Source of the DNA: Platerodrilus igneus | Taxonomy: Eukaryota > Arthropoda > Insecta > Coleoptera > Lycidae | Direction of reading: 5' to 3' | NCBI GenBank assembly: GCA_036346225.1 | Contig: JARFIW010001469.1 | Coordinates: 9,580,001-9,644,000, forward strand | DNA: 64,000 nucleotides | In this document: positions 55,061 through 64,000 of the stretch, piece by piece | How the letters are laid out: each line of letters opens with the position of its first letter | How positions within the stretch are numbered: the first letter of the stretch is position 1 | Position numbers and translations under genes: made by a program | The notes under the pieces: model-generated | Seen by the model: the letters and a program-made list of their open reading frames with translations, nothing else | Database searches by the model: none | What the model was told of the DNA's origin: nothing

Positions 55061-55721
55061 GGCTTGAGAGTTCTAGTGATCTAAAGAGGCGATCTACCGG
55101 TCTATTCAAAATAGTGGGATCTTTAGTGAGGAATCAGACTAAGACAAGTCCCCGAAAAAGGGCAGCAGCTCTTTCAGTATATAGAGTGGCAGAGACCATA
55201 GGAGTCGGTATGGCATTCTAAGGCACACTACTGTGATATGGAAGGCAACGGGAAACCACCACACTACTTTACCGTACTTAAATTGTTATTTAAGATGATG
55301 GCATCCTTTGGGGTAAAAAATTCCAGAGTTAAAATAGTCCCCCACTCGGATACTCGGGAGGGAACTACTTCGGAATGATGCGATCGGAAAGTTTAGAAAG
55401 AGTCGGGAATATTCTGTGAATCGGAGCATGGAATGTTAGAAGTATGAAGCAAGAAGGTAAGCTAGAGAACTTGAAAACTGAAATGGACAGATTAGCATTA
55501 GCCATGGTAGGGATCGGCGAAGTTCGGTGGTCAGAGGCGGGGGATTTTTGGAGCGGGGACCTTAGGGTAATTCATACAAGATCAGAAAAAGAAAATTCGG
55601 GTGTGGGGTATAATTATGCGAAAAAAGATGGAAAGAACACTGTAAAAAACTACCTACAAAAAAAACGAAAGAGTATTCGTGGTTAGATTAGAATCTAAAC
55701 CGGTATTTACAGTAATAATTT

Positions 55722-56270
55722 TCACAATTTCCCGCGTTTCATACTATTGCGCAATTGTTAATATAACGTGATTACGCGGCATATTGTATCAAATACCAAA
55801 CACGTTTAAAAGTGATACAATAATCAAATTTACAATATAAATGAAAGCAATGTACTCACTTAAAGCGTACCTTACAGTTATCTCCCAAGGTCAGCTCCTT
55901 TTAGGTTACATCACGCGCCCTTGTTGATGACAGATCTTATTCGTCCATCCTCTATGTTCGTTTGTAGGTAGGACGGGAAGGATACAGGTAGAGACACGAT
56001 AAGATACAGGAACCTACACCCTAAAAAGAGAAAAAGACAAATACCACGACACAGGTAGATGTTACCGGCTTCCGGGCTCGTCGTCTAATCATGTCTTATT
56101 ACACCGCGCACACTTGCGCCGTTCACTCCGCGCCTGCGCATTCTTTTTCGCAAACGCAACTGTCAGAAATGACGGAAATTTACATGTTCATTTAAAAATA
56201 TTTGCGGGAACTACCTTATAATTTATACTTCTAAATGTGATACATAGCCGATTTTTGGCATGTAATATAA
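55722..56270. mobile_element. unclassified ~550-bp insertion in the RTE copy
   Basis: Comparison with the minus copy at 24390-24420 shows that the RTE text jumps from ACAGTAATAATT to ATACAAGTATACATGCCC. The inserted DNA has a GC-rich centre (CCGCGCCTGCGCATTC, about 56138) and no open frame. AATA/TAAT words at both borders could be a short target duplication. The ends (TTCACAATTTCCCGC and GGCATGTAATAT) do not form clear inverted repeats. Confidence 0.6.
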
Positions 56271-57143
56271 TACAAGTATACATGCCCACCTCTAGCTACA
56301 GTGAGGAATCGATAGAAATGATCTACAAAGATATCGAAGACATACTAAGATACGTAAAAGGACATGAAAATTTAATAATTACGGGGATTTTAATGCAGTG
56401 GTAAATGACGGTAGGGAAGGAGCGATAGTAGGTTTATTTGGTTTGGACACGAGAAACGACGGGGAAATAGGCTGATAGAATTTTCGACAAGAACAATTTA
56501 ATCATCACAAACACATTATTTCAACATCATGTTAGAACATTATACACGTGGAAGATGCGAGGGGATATAGGAAGATATCAAATAGATTACATTCTTATTA
56601 GACAACGGTTTAAGAATCATGTAAAAGACTACGCTACCCGAAAGCAGATATAGACACTGACCACAACATCGTAATTTTGAAGGCCACTCTTATTAAAAAT
56701 TTGAAAAAAAAGGAATGGAAAAAGGATACTTTGACTTTTAAAAACTAAAAGATAAAGATATCCACGAAAGATTTGAAAAAACTCAAATGAATTACTGAAA
56801 GATATAGAGAAAATCTCTAATACTAAGGAAGTAGAAACCGGAAAAAATAACATTAAATCCATCTTAGACATGGCGGTCAGAGATATTCTGGGGTATACCA
56901 AAAAGAAACAAAAAGAAAATAAGAAACCATGGATAACAAAGGATATTCTGAATTTAATAGGAGAAAGACAAAAATACAAAAACCGCCGGACGAAGCTGGA
57001 AAACAGAAATACAAAGCCATAAAATGGAAAATTATTCGCATATGCAGGAAACATAAAGGCCAATGGTTCGATGAAAATTACAAATTGGTACAAACTAAGA
57101 TGGAAATAAGAAAGACAGACGAAGAATACAAACTAATTAAAAT

Positions 57144-57282
57144 GTTCGGATGAGAGGTAAAAATGGAGGTCTCGTGTGTAAGTGCTGTCATGCACGTTAA
57201 TGATCCCTACCTTGCTTGGAACAGCAAGGGGTCAGCAAAATTCCAAATTTTTCAGGTAAAAAAACTCACTTCTTGGCATTGG
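57144..57282 (+). mobile_element. SINE fragment in the RTE copy
   Basis: GATGAGAGGTAAAAATGGAG, GATCCCTACCTTGCTTGGAA and AAATTTTTCAGGTAAAAAAA match the SINE body at 52610-52740 (opposite strand). It lies where the RT core should be. Confidence 0.7.
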
Positions 57283-58015
57283 AAAAAATTAAATGTAGGA
57301 TATTGACATCTAGCAAGGAAGAACTAGAAGCAGTTCTTAATGAAATGGAAACAGTTCTAAAAGAGAAATACGGTAAGAAAATTAATAAAAATAAAACAAA
57401 AACACTAGTATGCAAAAAAGGGTAAAATAAGTAACGAGAACTTGCAAGAGATTAAGGATTTCTGCTACCTAGGAATCCAAATAACGCAAGATGGTAAAAG
57501 TGCAAAAGATATAAAACAAAAATTAGCACAAGGTCGTGCTACATTTAACAAGAAAAAGCAACTGCTGTGTTCAAAGACAACAAACATAGACACAAGGAAA
57601 AGTTTGCTTAACACATATGTGTGGAATACAGCACTGTACAGCTGTGAAACCTGAACAGCAGAAGAGGCGGACAGGAAAAAGATAGGCCTTTGAAATGTGG
57701 TGCTACAGACGTATGATGCAGATATCATGGACAGACAAAGTTAAGAACAAAGAGGTACTAGAAATGGTAGGGGAAGAAGTATGTGGAAAACAGTAAAAAA
57801 TAGGATAGATAGCATGATAGGGCACATACTAAGGCATGAAGTAATAGTGTGTATTATATTAGAAGCAAAGATAGGAAAAAAGAGAGGTGGAGGTTGACCT
57901 AGGTTAGACTATTGGACACAGATAGTGAAAAATGTAGGCTTTTGGAATTGCAAATAAATGTTTAGGCTAGTTTAGAATAGAAATCAATGGAGATACGCGT
58001 CCAACCAATTCCAAG

Positions 58016-59045
58016 ATGGAAAACCTAATGACGTTAAACCTCTCAAATAATGTTAATTGTGCGAAAGGATTTACTGGAAAACTATTAATTCGGCAAGTGT
58101 CTAAGTGTCGGGGGATTTTTGGTAGCCACAGGCTGCTTAATTCCCTTCACATACCACTAAGCCTTGGTGAAATAGGGCATATAATTAGGAAACAACGGAA
58201 GGGGAACCGAGCTGTATCTAGGTTGTGAGAATTTCAGGTAACGGTGTAGGCTGGCTCAGAATAGAAATAAGTGAAAGTACGCGTCCAACCAGTTTCAAGA
58301 CGGAAAAACAATAACGACAAAAATAATTGTACTTAAATCTGATAATTATTACACAACTACAGGTGTTGGTTTTGAAGTATTTTCAACTAATGTTGATTGT
58401 GTGAAAGGATATATTGGAAAAGTATTAATTCGGCAAATGTTTAAGTGTTGGGAGATCTTGGTGACCGCATGCTGCTTAACCTCCTTACAGACACTACTAA
58501 ATATTGGGGAAATAAGGAATATATTTGTAAACAATAGAAGAGGAACCGAACTGCATTTAGCACGAAAGAGAGCGGTTATGTTCGAAGACAACAAACATAG
58601 AAACAAGGAGAAATTTGTTGAAAGCATATGTGTGGAACACAGCACAGTACGTCTATGAAATATGAGCAGTAGCAGAAGCAGACAGAAAAACCGCAGAAGC
58701 CTTTTGGAATGTTGTGCTTCAGAGGTATGCGGATGATAGCATGGACAGACAAAATTAATAACAGATAGGTTATAGAAATAGTAGAAGAATAAAGATATCT
58801 GTGGAAAACAAAAAAATTAGGAGAAATAGAAAGGCAGGATACGTTGTAAGGCATTTTTGGGGAATAATTCGGGATATATTATTGGCAGAGATAGGAAAAA
58901 GGAGGTAGAGGCAAACCTAGATCAGACTATTACACGCAGATAGTGAAAGATGCAGACTGTGGAAATTTCAAGGAAATGTGTAGGTTAGCACGGAATGGGA
59001 ATCAGTGAGGGTACGCGTCTAACCAGTTCCAGGATGAAGACCTAA
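58016..59045 (+). repeat. RTE 3'-end duplications
   Basis: 58045-58260 and 58385-58560 are direct repeats (AATGTTAATTGTGCGAAAGG / TAATGTTGATTGTGTGAAAG, both with TTAATTCGGCAA). Each follows a copy of the RTE end ACGCGTCCAACCA. 58565-59045 repeats the RTE C-terminal domain (AWTDKINNR; YYTQIVKDAGCGNFKEMC) with several stops. The frames at 58016-58228 and 58401-58658 resemble each other only because the DNA is duplicated. Confidence 0.65.
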
Positions 59046-59549
59046 TTGTTATTAGGCTAAGGGCAAAGAAATTATTTTGTTTGTCAAAAAAGTTTTTCAT
59101 TAAGTGTAAGTAATTTTTGATTTATTTGGTTTTTAATTTTTACTTAAGTATGTTTACCTCGTACTTGTTGTTTCGTCCCTAATCCCTTACTCCTTTACCC
59201 TTTTCTTCAAGCAATGGGGCACTAGAGCGAGTGCGGAATGGTAACTCGATTAGGTGCATCATTCTTCATAAAACATGTGGCACACTAGTGCAGTTTTGAA
59301 AACCTCAAGTTTTTGTTCGGCCACTGTGTGCTTCATCATAGAACACGCTGTCGGTAAGTAAATAATTGTGTGCATACAATATTGTTACAATCATTTGCAT
59401 CCCAAGTCATATTGGGCGGCCCCTTTCCTATCAGACATTCATTTTGTATATTATCAAATATTCACTAATATCAAAACACATACGCTTTCTTAATTAATCC
59501 GCATGCACCTCACTTGTGATGAGAGCATAATTGTGTAAGAGAGTTGGTC
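59046..59549. other. no gene recognised
   Basis: AT-rich sequence with a slightly GC-richer stretch at 59200-59350. No coding or RNA feature was found. Confidence 0.4.
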
Positions 59550-60000
59550 ATTTTTTAGGGTTCCGTACCTTATAAGGTATAAAGGAACTTTTATAAGATC
59601 ACTCTCGAATCCGTCCGTCCGTCTGCCACAGAGGTTTTTCTCGAAAACTATGTTACATAGGAATTTGAAATTTGGCACAATGCTAGGTCTTTATTGCGCT
59701 CACATATATCAATAGTCGGAAAATAGAAAAAAAATATTTTTAAATTAAAATGGCGGGGGTTAATTCGGCCAAAAGAAAAAAAGTTTTAATAAGTATATCG
59801 TGTGAGGTATCATTTGAAAGAGGATTCTAAAAGACTTCTAAAAATATTTTTTTATAATTTTTGGTCTAGTAGTCTTCATGATATAGCTCAAAATGTGCCA
59901 AAAATGACGGTTCAGCCCCCTGTTTTTCTACATTTCTAAAGCTAACATTTTGATTTTAATAGGGATAGTAGCTATTGAGTCATAGTTTATCGGAAAACTG
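59550..60000 (+). repeat. dispersed repeat with CCGTCCGTCCGTCTG
   Basis: It begins GGGTTCCGTACCTTATAAGG and continues CGAATCCGTCCGTCCGTCTG, GTATCATTTGAAAGAGG and TTTTTGGTCTAGTAG. This general form is a widespread insect repeat. An inverted CGGACGGACAGACGGACG lies at about 61911-61928 and may be the other end of the same element. Confidence 0.55.
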
Positions 60001-60445
60001 CACGTTTTTTTGACAGTGTAATGTTTGCTGGGCAAAAATTTTTTAAACACAGTAATAAACAATGTATTCACTAATGTACCAGTACCTCCCCCTTCCAGTT
60101 GATGTGGGCCAGCTACTGACTTAACCCCGACGTCAGCAACTTCGAGGGTGAGTGCTTTCCGTCACTGCTCGCATTGCAACCAAATCGATGGGAATTTTAC
60201 TGTTTAGGCGCATGCATTTCCACATTTAGTGCTTCTAAACATAAATAATTTTTCTGCATTTCTAAATTTAATTCGTCAATGCGACCATTGTTAAACCCTT
60301 TTGGTTATTTATTGGCATTGTGTGGATGCATTGCTATTTGGTTTTAAATAACTAAAAAAAATGTTGTGGCCATTCTTATGTATAGGTTAAGTTTAATATT
60401 TACGAGGATTTGGAGCTGTTGGTTTTAGGGGGTAATTTTGTTTCT
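60001..60445. other. no gene recognised
   Basis: Mixed sequence with a mild GC rise at 60110-60190. No coding signal. Confidence 0.4.
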
Positions 60446-60449
60446 TTTT

Positions 60450-60835
60450 GGTTGGAAATTAAGATAGGGTAGTAGCCTAAAACCGGTAGCTCACCATTTA
60501 AAAAAAAATTTGGTTTTTTATTTTCTTGCTAGGATTAGTGTTTAAGAAGTAATTTGATTTTGTTGTTTGTTTCTTTTTGGTACCACTATACTGTGTACAT
60601 ATTGTGCTTAATTATAGGTTTCTTTTCTGGTATGTTTTGTTTAGAGCGCGAACGAGTGTGAATGTGTGAGTGCATATAATTTTTCCTTCTTTATTAAAGG
60701 TATCTCTTAATTTTTTTTGTTGTATGCATAAAACCCCGCCCACTAGTCGATCAAGCCCGGTCATACTTCTTTCTTTCTATTTTTGTTTTTTTATAGACTA
60801 CGTCAATGTACGTAGCAGTTTGTTTTAGCATTAAT
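60450..60835. repeat. dispersed repeat, inverted copy of 29519-29880
   Basis: It ends GACTACGTCAATGTACGTAG, the reverse complement of the 29519 start, with CCCCGCCCACTAG and AAAACCGGTAGCTCACCAT at matching distances. Confidence 0.7.
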
Positions 60836-62120
60836 GTACTTAATTATCCCTCGGGTAAATTTTAAACCAGAATCATTTTCCTGATCCTATGCTTTGGCAT
60901 CCTTTTAAGGTGCTTTTCCTAGAAATTGCCAAATTTCGGGAGTAGATGGCGTTTAAGATAAAATCCCATTACGACTTATTTCACACACAACTGCGTTCTA
61001 ACAGCCTTTTCAAACACTTACACTACCCTTCCCACTTAATTATTCGACAACCATTTTTGTTAGCATAGTCGAGGTTTGCGGCACTTTAACGAAACGGGAT
61101 TTTTAGTGGAGTATTTCACCAAGGTTTTCTGTGAATTACCGGCTAGATTTTCTGGGATCAAAATTGTACGTAACGAATGAAAGAAAATAGACGGAAAAGA
61201 TTGCGTGGATAAATCACCATTGGAATATCTTATAGGAGTTATGAACGATGTAGGTTGTGCCAAGTATGTGGATATGAAGCAACTTGTGCAGAAGAGTGAG
61301 GCTTACAAAATGGCCGCCAATTGAGTGATGACAAAAAGAGGTCAAACTATGTGGTTGTAATTAAATCTCCTGTCTTGTCGTGAGTAACCAGCGTATATTA
61401 TTCTAGTGATTGCGATACCTAATAAAGTTTTAGGACAACTTGGGTATATCAGTAGTTCATGAAGCCATGTACCGTGAAAGGCAGTTCTTTCAGTTTGTGG
61501 TTAAGTTACACTACAAACATGAAAAAACAAGTTGAAAATGCAAGGCATTGTCGCAACGAACTTCCAAATGTAGACTTACTTGAAAACAATTTAAAGAAAT
61601 TAAAATTATTATGTTGTAATAATTATAAGTATTCAGATAAAATAAAAATTAATTCCCCGGGGGGGTCGGGTATCCGTGGTCAGATTTTGTGGGGGGTACC
61701 ATATTTCGACTCAGCTATGTTAGGGGAGTCCAAATATGTATCGCACATTAATTTTGGACCTATTTGAAATTTTAATTTTCCCGACGGAATATCGCGGGGG
61801 CACGGCGTCCCCGTGGCCCGATTTCAACTGACACAAAACTTAAGCTCAGGACACCGAGCTGAATCGATTGATGTATCACACATTGATGTCCGACCATTAG
61901 AAAGGCCTCGGACGGACAGACGGACGACAAATCGATTTCATAAACGAACGAAGTTCGTTGATAAAAATATATATAATCCAATCGAAATGTAATAAACGTA
62001 TTAATAACAATAATACCTAAATTAGTTAGATAAAAAAACCGGTGGTTACAATTTAGTAATTTATTTTTATTATCAAACAGGAAATTTGTTCGGATTCGGT
62101 TCCCCACAATTCCATATCGC
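60836..62120. other. unassigned region with repeat-like blocks
   Basis: Short frames at 61060-61263 (minus), 61459-61767 (plus) and 61772-62128 (minus) have no recognisable domains. 61655-61960 is GC-richer (CCCCGGGGGGGTCGGG; CGCGGGGGCACGGCGTCCCC) and ends in the CGGACGG block, so it is more likely repeat DNA than exon. Confidence 0.4.
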
Positions 62121-62830
62121 CCGTACAAAGTAATTTTAAAAAATATTTAAGTAGAAAGATAATTTTTAAACAATATGTATTGTAAATACCTATTAACATT
62201 AAAAAATTCTGCTCATTTATTATATGTAATATTCATTTTGCTTCATCCTCAGATTAGTTTTATGCACTTCTTTAACAACGTTGCTTCTAGTTTCTGTGAG
62301 TTGTTTACCAACTGCGCTTCCAACTTCTCTAAACCGTTCTAAAATTTGACTTCCAGATTTTCCGCGGTTTTTGTAGTTTCTTCTATAAATTTTTCTCTCA
62401 ATACGTTATAATTTTCTGTTAATTTTTCTCAATCGCTTTTGCATTCTGATCTAGTTTCTTCACGTTTTATTTGCTGTCATAGAATAATAATACGCTTTGC
62501 AATAAGTGACACTTTTCATATTGCTTTTCATATACCAAAAATAGATGACCTTCAGCCATTATTCTGTAGGTACACAGATGCACATGGAAATTTAAAAACG
62601 TTGGGTTATAAATTGCTTTAAATATTTAAATTGATTATTGTATGCAAAACTGCATAATTTAGGCTTTAACGTGAAGTGATCCGTGATGTTTCTGTCGTTT
62701 TCTTATTGGTTGATAATTATTACAAATATTATAGTGTACATTTCGATACTCGAAGGTGTTTGTTAGTAGCTCAGTAACCACTTGCAGGTTTTTGAACGCA
62801 CACCGGGATGTCAGAATTGACATCATAAGG
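62121..62830. other. no gene recognised
   Basis: AT-rich. The frames at 62439-62621 and 62659-62895 carry no domain. 62260-62450 has repeated TTTCT..GTT words that could be coiled-coil coding on the minus strand, but no confident frame was found. Confidence 0.35.
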
Positions 62831-62831
62831 G

Positions 62832-62840
62832 GCGCATGCG
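62832..62840. promoter_or_regulatory. NRF-1/Ewg-type palindromic site
   Basis: GGGGCGCATGCGTA contains GCGCATGCG, the core bound by NRF-1 family factors (Erect wing in flies), which often marks promoters of mitochondrial and housekeeping genes. It stands 57 bases before an ATG in good context. Confidence 0.4.
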
Positions 62841-62896
62841 TATGGGGGATCGAGCTTGCCGACAGGTTCTGAAAAGCATTGTCTTGAGTTTTCAAA

Positions 62897-62939
62897 ATGG
62901 TAGGTCGAAAAAGCTTCCACTTGGCTGGTTTTATTAAAG
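62897..62939 (+). CDS. candidate first coding exon of an unidentified host gene
   Basis: CAAAATGG is the best insect translation-start context in the window. The 43-base exon reads MVGRKSFHLAGFIK and ends AAAG|GTAATG at a plausible donor (62940). With the NRF-1-like site just upstream and a locally GC-richer 5' region, this looks like a housekeeping promoter with a short first exon, possibly a mitochondrial presequence (basic, hydroxylated, no acidic residues). I could not find exon 2 before the window end, and the exon is too short to identify. It could be chance. Confidence 0.3.
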
Positions 62940-63256
62940 GTAATGTTTGATAAATTGATAATGTAGTGATTATTTAAGGTAATCTGATTACATCTTTGTA
63001 ATCAGAGCGTTGTTTTGAATGTGATGTTGATGTTTATTATAGAACCGTTAGTTATTTACATTGAAGGAAATATTTATGTGATACCTGTTGCTTTTGTCTT
63101 AGAAATTGATGTGGATGGTTTTTATATATAAATAAGTGTGGTTTGGTTTAACAACTAAAAACTAATATTTATTTATCTGAATCGTTTATTTAGTATCTAA
63201 ATCTGAGTAAAACTAATATTTATTTATTTGAAACAATGTTTGAATATGAACAGTTT
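62940..63256. other. AT-rich sequence, possible intron
   Basis: No gene. AAAACTAATATTTATTTAT is duplicated at 63157 and 63210. Confidence 0.4.
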
Positions 63257-63900
63257 GTTATGTGGCGAAATCGGCACTAGACATTCTTAACTAAGTTTTA
63301 ATATGTGAGAATTTTGCGCCATAAATTTAAAAAGACTTGTGTGCGTATTTCCGTCACTTCAGATAGCGCGTTGCGCGAGATTCGCGCCGACGCGTGTGGA
63401 CGAAAGGGAGTGGGGAATTTCCGGGAGACGCGTTGGAATTTGCCTCCGAAACGCGAACAGGTGTAGTTGCTCTGGTATCTTATCGTATCTTTTTGGTTAT
63501 GTAGGTCGCTTTTGCACTTATCGTTCCTTATAACCAGTTCCAGTCGTTCCCGCTACATAGGAAGAAGACAAATTAAATTTGGGTACAACCTGGCTCAAGT
63601 GTTCCCACGACCCGAGAAAGATTAGTCAAAGCAGCCGACGCCCGAAAAAGATCCACGGAGCCCCGCTGCCGCTAGCATGGAGTAATCCTGTAAGATGCCC
63701 TACAGGTTCACGTAAGTACCCCTTGGGGGTTCTCTAAAATTTGTATACTTTGAAAATGTGTTGCAATAATTTGCATATTGTGTGACGTCATATATAATTT
63801 GCGCGTAAATTTTCACATTATGTAATATCGCTACCAACTGTCATTTGTGGCGCACGTACCGCGTTTACGGGGTTATAATAAGTTATATTTCTATGTTATA
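63257..63900. repeat. divergent LTR related to 38954-39697
   Basis: It begins TGTTATGTGGCGAAATCGGC and tracks the 38954 LTR block by block (GCGCCATAAATTTAAAAAGA, GCGTATTTCCGTCAC, TCGCGCCGACGCGTG, ATCTTATCGTATCTTT, CGCGTTTACGGGG), at perhaps 65-70% identity. No primer site follows before the window ends, so it may be a solo LTR or the start of an element beyond 64000. Confidence 0.7.
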
Positions 63901-64000
63901 TTTGTTTTGGTTTTAAACTAGAAATTGATCTCACCATGAAGTTTGTGTATATTTTTGTTTGTAACTTTTAATGCCACGATTTGTTTAATTTTTAAAAGGT

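Larger units (their letters stand above)
55040..58015 (+). pseudogene. RTE-type non-LTR retrotransposon, plus strand, interrupted
   Basis: In order: leader (55040-55440); endonuclease N-terminal part (55444-55720, AMVGIGEVRWSEAGDFWSGD); a 550-bp insertion (55722-56270); rest of the endonuclease (56271-56700) with LITG..NAVV and a D-x-D-H motif (DIDTDHNIV); linker (56929-57153, DNKGYSEFNRRKTKIQKPPD region); a SINE fragment (57144-57282); RT end (57290-57425, EKYGKKINKNKTKTLVCKKG); and the C-terminal domain (57442-58015, FCYLGIQITQDGKSAKDIKQ; SWTDKVKNKEVLEMVGE). The RT catalytic core is deleted. Many frameshifts. Same family as 23690-25110 and 33500-33815. Confidence 0.8.

Noticed and set aside
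56629..57093. 154-codon minus-strand frame rich in F.
   Set aside because: It is antisense to the RTE endonuclease and linker on the plus strand, which has the recognisable motifs.

Overview
The window looks like AT-rich (roughly two thirds A+T) intergenic DNA from a large, transposon-filled insect nuclear genome. This rests on the families present: Ty3/gypsy and errantivirus-like LTR elements, a DD41D mariner, Penelope-like, RTE and hAT/ZMYM relics, a Maverick capsid relic and tRNA-derived SINEs, together with very short introns (47-48 bp) and a CAAAATG start context. I lean weakly towards a beetle, but the sequence does not fix the order. There is no bacterial gene organisation and no long intact host gene.

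Layout. 1-4012: decayed gypsy/errantivirus-like element (gag, protease, RT scraps, 3' LTR). 4013-17553: a field of related long LTRs (4050-6111 minus, 6162-8160 plus, a piece at 8531-9480 minus, 10381-12120, 12121-13857 and 15801-17553) seated in or beside (TA)n tracts. 17561-19717: a complete mariner with about 460-bp terminal inverted repeats but a frameshifted transposase. 19760-20530: Penelope-like pieces in opposite orientations with a hammerhead ribozyme. 20571-22440: mariner end, 132-bp tandem repeats and a gypsy integrase relic. 22597-26815: a 4.2-kb foldback element inside a ~170-bp satellite, itself carrying RTE and SINE copies. 27440-29279: segmental-duplication copy 1 (hAT C-terminus plus a defensin-like gene). 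29290-33815: repeats, LINE 3' end, Maverick capsid relic and RTE end. 33819-37448: 1.3-kb LTR-like repeat, env relic and errantivirus-type LTR. 37449-46932: segmental-duplication copy 2 (hAT C-terminus plus a second defensin-like gene), interrupted by two solo LTRs and a 6.6-kb LTR element. 46899-51982: a gypsy element rearranged into a palindrome with 145-bp tandem arrays. 52020-59045: hAT/ZMYM relic split by SINEs and an LTR-like repeat, then RTE copies. 59230-64000: dispersed repeats, a possible promoter and first exon at 62.83-62.94 kb, and a divergent LTR at the end.

The best candidate for real, selected host biology is the pair of two-exon genes at 28006-28221 and 38497-38711. Each encodes a signal peptide and a roughly 32-residue six-cysteine CS-alpha-beta (defensin-like) peptide. 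They lie in a duplicated segment. By direct reading, their mature exons differ about 22% while the intron and flanks differ about 6%, and every changed codon in that exon changes the amino acid. This is the pattern expected of diversifying selection on a secreted immune or toxin-like peptide. Almost everything else is layered transposon debris, some of it structurally unusual.
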